From Actinomyces oris (GTDB lineage Bacteria > Actinomycetota > Actinomycetes > Actinomycetales > Actinomycetaceae), in NCBI RefSeq assembly GCF_001937445.1, contig NZ_MSKS01000001.1, positions 117,201 to 181,200 of the forward strand: a stretch of 64,000 nucleotides of DNA, read 5' to 3'. Positions 37,173-45,641 of the stretch are shown here, piece by piece. A program made the position numbers and the translations under genes. The notes under the pieces were generated by a model. That model was given only the letters and a program-made list of their open reading frames with translations. It did no database searches and was not told where the DNA came from. Position 1 is the first letter of the stretch. Every line of letters starts with the position of its first letter.

Positions 37173-40100
37173 ATGCTGATGGAGAGTGCTGTGAATCTGG
37201 AAGAAGTCGCTGAGACTCGTGAGGGCGCCGCGTTCGATGAGCTGGCCAGGGCGCTCCTGCCCCTGCGGGTGGTCAGCGAGGACCTCCATGAGAAGGCCGT
37301 CTCCTATGTGCTCTCAGGAGATCCTGAGGACGTCGTGGAGCACGTGTGGCAGGAGTCGGAGACGGACGCGTTGTTCGGTGGCGTCGGCGAGCTGAATCGA
37401 GGGCTTCATGTGAGTGACGACCTCGCAGATCGACTGTCTGCAGTAGGTGTCGCATGGCCCTCGGATATGAGAGAGCCCCTTGAAGATCGTCGCCGTGTCC
37501 TGTATGCGCTACGTGACAGTCTGTATCGTCATGATGCGTTCAGTGCTCAGCAGTGGTGGCGATATGGTCAGCTCCTTCGTGCGATCTGGGCAGCTGATAC
37601 TCCGGGAAAAAAGGACTGGCGCCGAAAGCCTCTCACCCCTCTCTGGTTGCTTCTCTTGAATGAGGACGTCGTCAAAACCGTCTCCCCCTGGGAGGAGAAG
37701 GCGGTGAATATGGCGAAGGAGCGCCCGACGTGGGTGCCTGAACGCTTCGCCGAGGTCCTGGCTCTCGATGGAGTCAAAGCGGGCAAGCTCATCTCCCAGG
37801 TACTGACCTTGTGGCTGTCGAGACACTCGTACTCTTACGGCGAGGGCCGAGCTCCGTGCCACCTTCCGGGAATCGCGGAGTACCTGCAGTCGCAGGGGCC
37901 GCGGATTCCGGCCTCGTTCATCCGCAGTCTGGGCGACTACAACCGTCGTGATCTTGTGCTGCTCCTGGCCGATCTCGACATGGATCTTGAGCCAGTGGCC
38001 CACCTCCTGGTCCCGCTGACGCTGGAGGAGGAACGCGAGACGCGTCTCCAAGCCATCGACATGCTGAGCCGGGTTCCCGGTGCCCGACGCCGCGAGGCCC
38101 TCGCCGAGCTCCTGTCCGGGAAGGCGATCCGCAGCAAGGCGGGCAGCCAACGCTCCACGGATCTGCTCGAGTACCTGGCCGAGGGGCCGGATGCGGATCT
38201 CCTCGACGTCGCAGCCGAGAACAACCCCGTGCTCGCCGTTGCTGTCGAACAGCTGCGTGCCCGCGCGGCCTTCTCCCAGTACGCGGCCCAGGAGTCCGAA
38301 CAGGCTCCCGTCGTCCTGCCGGAGGTGGAGCACATCGCTCTCGATCAGCCGGCCGATACGGCCCGGCAGCAGCTCTGGCGGATCCTCAACCGGCTCGTCG
38401 ATGACGCCTGGGATCCTCACGGTGCGGAGTCTCGGGAGGAGGTCGCCGCGAGGTACCTGGCCACCGAGCAGGACGTGGAGGACTTCGTCGCAGTCGCTGA
38501 GGGGCGGTCAACCGGGGTTCCGGCCATTCTCAAGACGTACGGCTTCGGATGGGTGGGCTCCTTCGTGCCGGCCCTGTCAGTCGTCCACCGTCTGCGCCTG
38601 GCCGTCAACGACCCCTCCATCAGATGGAGAGACACACTGCTCGCGGCTGCCGATCCTCGAGCCATTGAAGCCGTGCTGAGGCACTTCAACCTCCCGATCG
38701 ACGATGCGGTTCATCACGTGTTCTGGCGTAGGGGGGATCCCGAGGTGCTGTGGCCGTGGGTGTGGGAGCACCTCGATGTCCTGGCTGAAGGGCTCGACAG
38801 CTCGGAGAACGTTCCTCGCGCGCTGGACATCCTGGAGGTCTTCCCGAGACTGCCTTCTCAGATCCTTCCCAAGCTCGCGCGCCTGGCCGTCACGGCCTCC
38901 CCGCGGGTGCATCGACGGGTGCAGCGCCTGCTCAGCACCTCCCCGGCCGCACCCATCCTGGCCGAGCCCATGCTGAAAGACCCGTCAGCGGAGATTCGAC
39001 GCTCTGCGGCCGAGTGGCTCGCCTCTCTGGCGCCCCAGCAGTCCGTTGATTCCCTTCGAGCAGCCTGCGCCACGGAGGAGGATGTTGCGGTTCGAGCCAG
39101 CATGCTCAAGGCCATGCGAGCCTGCGGTGAGGACGTCACCGAGCTGCTGTCTGCCGACCAGCTCCAGCAGGAGGCCGTGGAGGGGCTGGAGGCCAACCCG
39201 GCTGCCGGCCCGGACTGGCTCGACTGGGACGGCCTGCCCACTGTGCACTGGCGAGACGGCGGTCCAGTGAGCCCACAGGTGATCCGGTGGTGGGTGAGCC
39301 TGGCCGTGATCATGAAGGACCCCGACGGCCGGGGCCTCATCGGCCTCTACCTCTCTCTTCTTGATCCTCAGGACGCCCGTCGGCTGGCCCTCCACCTGGT
39401 GCGGGCCTGGATCGCCCACGATACGGCCCACCCGAGCCCGGAAGAGAGCCTCTCCTACGCCCAGAGCCTTGGGGCGAGGCGGCATCAGGCCATCCAGCAG
39501 CAGTGGAGATCGGCGGCCCAGAGCGATGACCCCGAGGAACGGGAGGCGGCCAGGCAGAAGCTGGCTCGACCTCTGGAGAGCTACGTCAAGGAGGTCTATG
39601 ACGAGCATCAGGGGACGTACCTGGGCTCGGCGATGGCCGACAAGGGCCTCATGGCCTTCGCCGTTGAGGCCGATGGCGCCGAGCTCGCCACCCTGGCCCA
39701 CAGCTACATGCGGAACCACCGCAACCGTCGACCCCAGTACGAGGTCCTCATCCGGGCTCTTCGAGCCAACGGCCAGGACCCCGCTCTCCAGGTGCTGATC
39801 GGCGTGGCGCAGCGTCACAAGATGGCGAGCCTGCAGAAGACCGCCCGCGAGCTGCTGGACGAGGTCGCCGTCGAGCGGGGCTGGAGCACCGAGCAGCTGG
39901 AGGACCGGACCATCCCCACCGCAGGTTTCGGCTCTGACGGCCTGCTGCACCTAAGCTACGGAGCCCGTTCCTTCACCGGCCGGCTGACCGCGGACTTCAA
40001 GATCGCACTGACCGGGCCGGATGGGAAGACTCGGGCCTCATTGCCGGCACCCCGGGCCGACGACGATGCGGACGCCGTCAAGGCCGCCAAGAAACAGCTC

Positions 40101-40856
40101 ACCGCCTCCCGCAAGGAGGCCAAGAACGTGCTCTCCGTCCAAAGCGGCCGACTCTACGACGCCATGTGCGTGGAACGGGGGTGGAGCCCTATCGAATGGC
40201 GTGACCTCCTGTTCGCCCACCCGCTCATGAGGCATCTGGTCACCCGGCTCATCTGGCAGTTCGTCCCGGCTGACGGTGACGAGCCGCTCGTCTTCCGCCC
40301 CACACCGGAAGGGGACCTGCTGGCAGTCGACGACGCCGTCGTCGACCTCCCGGGGCAAGGGAAGATCACCGTGGCGCACGGGACCGTCATCGGGCCCGAT
40401 GCCGTGGCGGCCTGGCGCGAGCACCTGACCGACTATGAGGTCGAGCCGCTGTTCGACCAGCTCTCCGCTCTCGCGCCCGCCATCACACCTGGCCAGCAGC
40501 GGCTCACCGATCTTCGTGGGCACATGACCGATGCATACTCCGTGCGCAATATCGCCTCCAAGCGAGGGTACCGCCACGGGGGAATGGAAGACGGGGGATG
40601 GTTCACCGAGTATCTCCGCACGATTCCCGCAGCGGGCCTCACCGTCGCACTGACCTTCACCGGCGCTTTCGTGTCGAGCGGCAACACCCCGTGTGCGACC
40701 GACAGCCTGGAGCTGCGTCGCGGAACCGGTCGTCGTCTGGTGGCGCTGGATGAGGTGCCCACGCCACTGTTGGCCGAGAGCTACGCGGACTACACGGCCC
40801 TGGCGGCGCTGGGAGCCTACGACCCGCACTGGGAGGACAGGACAAGACCGTTCTAG
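37173..40856 (+). CDS. DUF4132 family protein, long form (YehI-like)
   Basis: About 1227 residues; the start is uncertain between GTG 37167, ATG 37173, ATG 37179 and GTG 37191. The N-terminal two thirds look like alpha-helical HEAT-type repeats (SAEIRRSAAEWLASLAP, DVAVRASMLKAMRACG). The DUF4132 domain begins near residue 910 with LEDRTIPTAGFGSDGLLHLSYG and continues to about 1090. A C-terminal region ends in YADYTALAALGAYDPHWEDR. Family function is unknown; E. coli YehI pairs DUF4132 with a WGR domain, which I do not see here. It follows the SWIM gene on the same strand, so it probably belongs to the same system. Confidence 0.87.
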   Translation: MLMESAVNLEEVAETREGAAFDELARALLPLRVVSEDLHEKAVSYVLSGDPEDVVEHVWQESETDALFGGVGELNRGLHVSDDLADRLSAVGVAWPSDMREPLEDRRRVLYALRDSLYRHDAFSAQQWWRYGQLLRAIWAADTPGKKDWRRKPLTPLWLLLLNEDVVKTVSPWEEKAVNMAKERPTWVPERFAEVLALDGVKAGKLISQVLTLWLSRHSYSYGEGRAPCHLPGIAEYLQSQGPRIPASFIRSLGDYNRRDLVLLLADLDMDLEPVAHLLVPLTLEEERETRLQAIDMLSRVPGARRREALAELLSGKAIRSKAGSQRSTDLLEYLAEGPDADLLDVAAENNPVLAVAVEQLRARAAFSQYAAQESEQAPVVLPEVEHIALDQPADTARQQLWRILNRLVDDAWDPHGAESREEVAARYLATEQDVEDFVAVAEGRSTGVPAILKTYGFGWVGSFVPALSVVHRLRLAVNDPSIRWRDTLLAAADPRAIEAVLRHFNLPIDDAVHHVFWRRGDPEVLWPWVWEHLDVLAEGLDSSENVPRALDILEVFPRLPSQILPKLARLAVTASPRVHRRVQRLLSTSPAAPILAEPMLKDPSAEIRRSAAEWLASLAPQQSVDSLRAACATEEDVAVRASMLKAMRACGEDVTELLSADQLQQEAVEGLEANPAAGPDWLDWDGLPTVHWRDGGPVSPQVIRWWVSLAVIMKDPDGRGLIGLYLSLLDPQDARRLALHLVRAWIAHDTAHPSPEESLSYAQSLGARRHQAIQQQWRSAAQSDDPEEREAARQKLARPLESYVKEVYDEHQGTYLGSAMADKGLMAFAVEADGAELATLAHSYMRNHRNRRPQYEVLIRALRANGQDPALQVLIGVAQRHKMASLQKTARELLDEVAVERGWSTEQLEDRTIPTAGFGSDGLLHLSYGARSFTGRLTADFKIALTGPDGKTRASLPAPRADDDADAVKAAKKQLTASRKEAKNVLSVQSGRLYDAMCVERGWSPIEWRDLLFAHPLMRHLVTRLIWQFVPADGDEPLVFRPTPEGDLLAVDDAVVDLPGQGKITVAHGTVIGPDAVAAWREHLTDYEVEPLFDQLSALAPAITPGQQRLTDLRGHMTDAYSVRNIASKRGYRHGGMEDGGWFTEYLRTIPAAGLTVALTFTGAFVSSGNTPCATDSLELRRGTGRRLVALDEVPTPLLAESYADYTALAALGAYDPHWEDRTRPF

Positions 40857-41127
40857 AGGATCTAGATGCGGTGGCGAGATCCCGCAGGTGGCCTTGCTCG
40901 TAGGCGGTTGGGTCGCGGACGAGGGACCTTTGGAGAAGAGAATTCGGGAGCAGAGGAGTTAAGGAGGCGGAGACATAACCGCAGCCTAGAAGGACAAAGT
41001 CCAGACGAGAGGCGGAATAGGTGACAAACCAACTGGTGGATAGTTCTCCTGCTGCGTGGACGCCTGTCCGGAGGAATGCGCCGTCATTTACGCATCCAGC
41101 GCCCCCTGGGACCGGCACAATGCAGGT

Positions 41128-43389
41128 ATGCAGGTCACGACCAGATCACAGAACTCGCCTGACGACACGAGTCAGGAAGCCGTGAAGCAGGAGGAAGGGG
41201 GAAGCGGAGTGGAGCCGGGTGAGACTCCGCCGGTCGCGGTTCCACCGGTGATCCCCCTGCCTGAGGATCGCGCTGCGGCGCTCGACGAGCTGTGCCGCTC
41301 GCTGGACGGATCTGATGAGCGCGTCAGCAGAAGCATCACCCGTATCCGCCTGGAGAAAGGCCTTCCGTGGGACACCGACCCACGCGTCGTCGCCGACGCG
41401 CTGGTCCGAGCCGGGCACCTGCCCGAAGTAGTGCGCACGATCACCTGGGACTGGGCCCTGTGGACCTGTGGATCCGAGGACAGCTGGCCGTGGATGGCCC
41501 AGGATCTGGCAAGGGCCCGCGACCTGTTGAAGGATTCCACGTCGGCGACGCGAGTGCTGCGCGCGCTCGAGCACTTCCCGGCCGTTCCCCAGAGTATGGT
41601 GCCGGCGCTGGCGCAGGTTGCCGTGGGACGCTCAGAGGTCAACCGGGAGCTGGCCCAGAAGCTTCTCGCAGGCTTCCCCGAGGTTGGGGACCTGGCACTT
41701 GAAGCGGTGATGAGTCCGGTCGCGCACGTGCGCCGGGCGGGGGCGGCCTGGTTGGCCGGCCTGACGATTCCCGACGGCATTGCCCGGCTGCGTTCCGCCC
41801 GTGCCCAGGAGGAGGACCGTCTGGCTCGGGCCAACCTGCTGCGCACCTTGCAGATATACGGCGATGACGTCACCGACCTCGTCACCGCAGAGGCCCTGAC
41901 GCCTCCCCGGCGGCGGCTGAAGCGCCCTCCGGCGGCCCTGGACTGGTTCCCCTTCGAGGCCCTGCCCGAGGTGAGGCTCGCCGACGGGACACCGCTGGAC
42001 CCCGACATCGTGCGGAACTGGGTGCTCGAGGCCTACAGGCTCAAGACCCCCGACGGGGCCGGCACCATCGAGCTCTACCTGAGCCTGCTCGACGCGGAGG
42101 ACGCCCGTGAGCTCAGTGCCTTCGTCGTCGAGTGCTGGGTCGCCCACAACCGCGAGGCTGCCAAGGGGGAGAGCCTGAGGAACAAGGGGCTGCTCGCCTT
42201 CGCCGTCGGAATGGAGGGTGAGCGTCTCGCCGCCGCCGCCAGGAGCGCCCTGAGCCGCCACGCCACATGGCGCGTCGAGTCCGAGACCGTCCTGACCGCC
42301 GTCTGCGCGAACCCGTCCGCCGAGGCCCTGCAGGTCATCGTCTCGGCTGCGGCCCAGCACCGCCTGCCGCGGGTGCGCGGCTTCGCCGACCTGCTCACTC
42401 GGGCAGTGGCCGCCGAGCGGGGTTGGAGCGAGGCCGAGCTCGGTGACCGCAGTATCCCCACGGCCGGTTTCGGGCCTGACGGGTTGCTGCACCTGTCCTA
42501 CGGCGAGCGCGAGTTCCTGGGCCGCCTGACCCCGGAGCTGACCATCGCCCTGACGGACGCCGACGGACGCGCGCGCAAGAGCCTGCCCGCCGCCCGCAAG
42601 AGCGAGGACGGCGAGCTCGTGGCGCAGACCAGGCGCCGCCTGACCTTTGCGCGCAAGGAGGTCGCCGCCGTGCTCAAGGTCCAGCGGCGGCGTCTGTATG
42701 AGGCCATGTGCATAGGGCGGTCCTGGCCGGCTCCCTTGTGGCGGGAGCTGTTCTCCGACCACCCCCTGGCCCGGCACCTGGCGGCTCGTCTGGTCTGGAT
42801 GGCCCGTGGCCAGGACGAGGGTGTGGGAACCCGTGAGCCGGAAACCGGCGGCCATGAGCCCCGGACCTGGACCTTCTGCCCCACTGAGGACGGCCAGCTT
42901 CTGGGAGCCGACGACGCCGTACTGGAGCTGTCCCCGGATGCCGTGGTCACACTGGCTCACGGGACGCTGCTGTCGGAGGCGGACGTGGCCGGCTGGCAGG
43001 AGCACCTGGCCGACTACGAGATCACCCCGCTCTTCGACCAGTTCTCGGCTCGGGCTCCGCAGGTGGGCCAGGGGCAGAGGGGCATCGACGACGGGGCCGG
43101 TAGGCGGGTCGTCGCCCGCGACCTGCGCAAACGGGCCAAGGCCCGCGGCTATGAGCCCGACTCCAACATCTACTGGTACACCACGTTCCTCAAGGACTTC
43201 CCGGTGGCCGGCCTGTGCAGCGTCATTGACTTCGGTGGGGTGGACGTGTGGACCGAGGACCAGGTGGTGACCACCGGTCCTCTGAGTCTGGTCGCCGGAC
43301 AGCGGGCGATGCCCCTGGAGGATGCGCCGCCCGTCCTCCTGGCCGAATGCTATGCCGACTACCACGCCATTGTCGGCCCGCCGGACTGA
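41128..43389 (+). CDS. DUF4132 family protein, short paralogue
   Basis: About 753 residues from ATG 41128 (MQVTTRSQ); the frame is open from 41056. It aligns end to end with the C-terminal part of the preceding gene: shared are SIPTAGFGPDGLLHLSYG, RRLYEAMCIGRSW, LADYEITPLFDQFSA and ECYADYHAI. It lacks the first 450 or so residues of the long form and also an internal stretch of about 75 residues (the SYAQSLGARRHQ to YVKEVYDEHQ segment). A Pro/Glu-rich leader replaces the missing N-terminus. The reading frame is intact with normal codon use, so it is likely functional and arose by tandem duplication and shortening. The 271 bp before it show no other gene. A hairpin follows it. Confidence 0.85.
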   Translation: MQVTTRSQNSPDDTSQEAVKQEEGGSGVEPGETPPVAVPPVIPLPEDRAAALDELCRSLDGSDERVSRSITRIRLEKGLPWDTDPRVVADALVRAGHLPEVVRTITWDWALWTCGSEDSWPWMAQDLARARDLLKDSTSATRVLRALEHFPAVPQSMVPALAQVAVGRSEVNRELAQKLLAGFPEVGDLALEAVMSPVAHVRRAGAAWLAGLTIPDGIARLRSARAQEEDRLARANLLRTLQIYGDDVTDLVTAEALTPPRRRLKRPPAALDWFPFEALPEVRLADGTPLDPDIVRNWVLEAYRLKTPDGAGTIELYLSLLDAEDARELSAFVVECWVAHNREAAKGESLRNKGLLAFAVGMEGERLAAAARSALSRHATWRVESETVLTAVCANPSAEALQVIVSAAAQHRLPRVRGFADLLTRAVAAERGWSEAELGDRSIPTAGFGPDGLLHLSYGEREFLGRLTPELTIALTDADGRARKSLPAARKSEDGELVAQTRRRLTFARKEVAAVLKVQRRRLYEAMCIGRSWPAPLWRELFSDHPLARHLAARLVWMARGQDEGVGTREPETGGHEPRTWTFCPTEDGQLLGADDAVLELSPDAVVTLAHGTLLSEADVAGWQEHLADYEITPLFDQFSARAPQVGQGQRGIDDGAGRRVVARDLRKRAKARGYEPDSNIYWYTTFLKDFPVAGLCSVIDFGGVDVWTEDQVVTTGPLSLVAGQRAMPLEDAPPVLLAECYADYHAIVGPPD

Positions 43390-43436
43390 AGGCCGGGAGG
43401 GAGAGGGTCGGGTGGTCCTGCCCGATGGGGAGCTGC

Positions 43437-43467
43437 GGCCTGGAGCCCATGTGTGGGGCTCCAGGCC
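43437..43467 (+). terminator. Hairpin after the DUF4132 pair
   Basis: GGCCTGGAGCCC pairs perfectly with GGGCTCCAGGCC across a 7-base loop, 47 bp after the DUF4132 stop and before the GntR-type gene. It probably ends the MoxR-to-DUF4132 transcript. Confidence 0.7.
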
Positions 43468-43500
43468 GTTCGGCTTGACGGCACCCCCCGCCTGTGTCAC

Positions 43501-43520
43501 TGTATTAGTGCAGTAATACA
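43501..43520. promoter_or_regulatory. Operator-like palindrome upstream of GntR/ABC operon
   Basis: TGTATTA-6-TAATACA, a perfect 7-base inverted repeat with its centre at 43510. It starts 87 bp before the regulator ATG and lies downstream of a TTGACG hexamer (43475-43480). This is the usual place and symmetry for autoregulation by YtrA-type GntR repressors. It stands out as AT-rich in a GC-rich setting. Confidence 0.6.
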
Positions 43521-43587
43521 GGCGGTCCGACGAAGTCGTCTGTGCTGCGCTCATGAGCGCCACCCGTCCCCGAACATCAGGAGAGCC

Positions 43588-43983
43588 ATGGATCTCGATG
43601 ACTCCCGTCCGATCTGGGTCCAGCTGGCCAACGACTTCCGCCACCGGATCGTCTCCGGCCAGTGGCCCCCGGGCTCCAAAGTCCCCAGCGTGCGCGAGCT
43701 CGCCGCGAGCTCCGGCGTCAACCCCAATACCGTCCAGCGGGCACTGGGCGCGCTGGACGGCGAGGGACTGACCGCGGCTGAACGCACCGCCGGGCGCTTC
43801 GTCACCACCAGGGAAAGCGCCATCGACTCCGTGCGCCGAGGCCTGGCCTCCGGGGCCACGGACTCCTACATCGACACCCTCACCGCCATCGGCATGGACC
43901 TGGACCAGACCGCGGCGCTCCTGACCGAGCGCTGGTGGGCTCCTGACCGCCAGGGCCGCCAGACCACAGGAGATGCGTCATGA
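43588..43983 (+). CDS. GntR family transcriptional regulator, YtrA subfamily
   Basis: 131 residues from ATG 43588 with AGGAGAG just upstream. The winged helix is clear: PIWVQLANDFRHRIVSGQWPPG followed by VPSVRELAASSGVNPNTVQRAL. The short C-terminal tail without an effector domain is the hallmark of the YtrA subfamily, which controls adjacent ABC transporter genes. The gene overlaps the ABC ATPase start (ATGA). The palindrome at 43501-43520 is the likely binding site. The inducer is unknown; cell-envelope-active compounds induce several relatives. Confidence 0.92.
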   Translation: MDLDDSRPIWVQLANDFRHRIVSGQWPPGSKVPSVRELAASSGVNPNTVQRALGALDGEGLTAAERTAGRFVTTRESAIDSVRRGLASGATDSYIDTLTAIGMDLDQTAALLTERWWAPDRQGRQTTGDAS

Positions 43984-44726
43984 GCGCACACACCCCCAAC
44001 AGACCCACAACCATTCCCGCCCTCGACGGCGCCGACCCGCTGGTCGTCGTCGAGAACCTCACCAAGACCTACCGGAACCAGCATGCGCTGGACGGGCTGA
44101 GCCTCGAGCTGCCGCCCGGGCGGATCATCGGCCTCATGGGCTCCAACGGCTCGGGCAAGACCACCCTGCTCAAGATCCTCGCCGGGGTCCTGGCCGACTA
44201 CGACGGCAGAGTCCGGATCGCCGGGCACGATCCGGGACCCGAGTCCAAGGCACTCGTTTCCTTCCTGCCCGACGCGAGCTTCCTGGCCCCCGGTCTGACC
44301 GTCCCGGCGGCCATCTCCCAGTACCGGCGTCTGTTCGCCGACTTCGACGCCGACAAGGCCGCCGAGCTGGTGCGCTTCTTCAGCCTGCCCGCCGACCGCA
44401 CCCTGAAGGAGATGAGCAAGGGCATGGGGGAGAAGCTGCGCGTCAGCCTGGCCATGTCGCGCCGGGCCCGCGTCTACCTCCTTGACGGGCCGATCTCCGG
44501 TGTCGACCCAGCCGCCCGCGACGTCATCCTCAGCGGCGTCCTGCGCGACTTCGATCCCGAGGCGCTCATGCTCATCTCCACCCACCTCATTGCCGACGTC
44601 GAGCCCATCGTCGACTCCGTCGTCTTCCTCAAGGACGGCCACCTGCTGCTGGCGGGCGACGCCGACGACCTGCGCCAGGACTGCGGTATGAGCCTGGACG
44701 CCTTGTTCAGGAAGGAGTACCGCTGA
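43980..44726 (+). CDS. ABC transporter ATP-binding protein with altered Walker B
   Basis: 248 residues, overlapping the GntR stop. Walker A is GSNGSGKTT. The signature region reads EMSKGMGEKLRVSLAMS, close to the YtrB/BldKB type rather than LSGGQ. Walker B reads VYLLDGPISGVDP. The residue after the Walker B aspartate, normally the catalytic glutamate (LLDEP), is glycine; the codon is GGG in the sequence. The H-loop is present (STHLIADVE). The protein pairs with the permease encoded next. The glycine may slow ATP hydrolysis or be compensated; a sequencing error is less likely because GAG to GGG is a single change in clean coding sequence. Confidence 0.9.
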   Translation: MSAHTPNRPTTIPALDGADPLVVVENLTKTYRNQHALDGLSLELPPGRIIGLMGSNGSGKTTLLKILAGVLADYDGRVRIAGHDPGPESKALVSFLPDASFLAPGLTVPAAISQYRRLFADFDADKAAELVRFFSLPADRTLKEMSKGMGEKLRVSLAMSRRARVYLLDGPISGVDPAARDVILSGVLRDFDPEALMLISTHLIADVEPIVDSVVFLKDGHLLLAGDADDLRQDCGMSLDALFRKEYR

Positions 44727-45541
44727 TGTTCACCGTGCTACTCATGGAGGAGGCTCGCACCCAGGCTCGGCGCAATGCCGGAGTCGTGGTGATCATCGGT
44801 GCGGTCGCGGTCGGCGCCATACTCATGAGCCTGCTCAGGCTTCCCGTGCTCTCCTCAATACTGCTGGTGTGCTCCTTCGTGGCGCTCGTGGCCATGCCCG
44901 CCGTCGTGAGTGTCCAGGTCGGTATCGAGTACTGGGCCTCCATGTACGGTGCTCGCGGCTACCTCACCATGAGCCTGCCGGTGAGGGGACGCGTCATATT
45001 CGCCGCCAAGACGCTGTACGCCGTCATTGCGGTGCTGGCGTCGGCCGCGGTGGCGACGCTCCTGATGATCGGCTGGTTCGCTGCCTACGCGCACCTGCTC
45101 GGTATGACGCTGGGAGACTTTATCGAACCGGTGCGTCAGATGATCAACATAGTGGGAACCGGCATGCTCGTCTTCTACGGGCTGACCATGGTCGAGGGTG
45201 TCGTCATGACGATCATCGAGGTCGCCGCGGTGATGAGTATCGGGGCGCAGGGGCGCTGGAACCGGCTCGGTTTCGGGGCGCCCGCGGTCGGCCTGGTCAT
45301 CCTGTACACGGTCAACCAGCTCATGGCCCTGGTCGCCACGATGCTGCTGCCGTTGTCGCTCGATGTGACCAGCGGGCGGATCGTCACACGCATGATGCTC
45401 CCGCAGTTCATTGAGGCCGTCCGCGCGGACCAGGAGCCGCAACTGGTGGGAATCGGCTCCGTCGTCATGGCGCCGATCCTGGCTGCGATCCTGGTCTGGT
45501 GGGCGGTACGAGCCATTGAACGGCACACCTGCCTGCGCTGA
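44726..45541 (+). CDS. ABC transporter permease
   Basis: 271 residues, start coupled to the ATPase stop (TGATG). About six hydrophobic segments are visible: VVIIGAVAVGAILMSLL, SSILLVCSFVALVAMPAVV, the stretch around VIAVLASAAVATLLMIGWF, the pair MLVFYGLTMVEGVVMTI and AVGLVILYTVNQLMALVATMLL, and VVMAPILAAILVWWAV at the C-terminus. It has no recognised substrate-specific motif. It forms the membrane part of the GntR-controlled exporter or sensor-like transporter. It converges with mnmA, and a hairpin lies between them. Confidence 0.88.
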   Translation: MFTVLLMEEARTQARRNAGVVVIIGAVAVGAILMSLLRLPVLSSILLVCSFVALVAMPAVVSVQVGIEYWASMYGARGYLTMSLPVRGRVIFAAKTLYAVIAVLASAAVATLLMIGWFAAYAHLLGMTLGDFIEPVRQMINIVGTGMLVFYGLTMVEGVVMTIIEVAAVMSIGAQGRWNRLGFGAPAVGLVILYTVNQLMALVATMLLPLSLDVTSGRIVTRMMLPQFIEAVRADQEPQLVGIGSVVMAPILAAILVWWAVRAIERHTCLR

Positions 45542-45570
45542 ACGTCCCTGACTGAGGCCGGCGCCAGGAC

Positions 45571-45604
45571 GCCCGGGGCACGGCGAGCCTGCCGTGGCCC
45601 GGGC
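45571..45604. terminator. Hairpin between converging ABC permease and mnmA
   Basis: GCCCGGGGCACGGC pairs with GCCGTGGCCCGGGC around a 6-base loop with one mismatch. It lies 30 bp after the permease stop and 38 bp after the mnmA stop on the opposite strand, fitting a two-way terminator. Confidence 0.7.
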
Positions 45605-45641
45605 CTTGCCGCGTCGACGACGGCGAGGTCGGACGAGGACG

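Noticed and set aside
40857..41127. Possible small gene between the two DUF4132 genes starting at GTG 41021
   Set aside because: The reading has no family resemblance and overlaps the start of the second DUF4132 gene in another frame; an AAGGAGG stretch upstream has no start at a usable distance.
41632..43644. 670-codon minus-strand open frame opposite the short DUF4132 gene
   Set aside because: Antisense of a gene with a convincing paralogue; Gly/Gln/Val-rich and motif-free.
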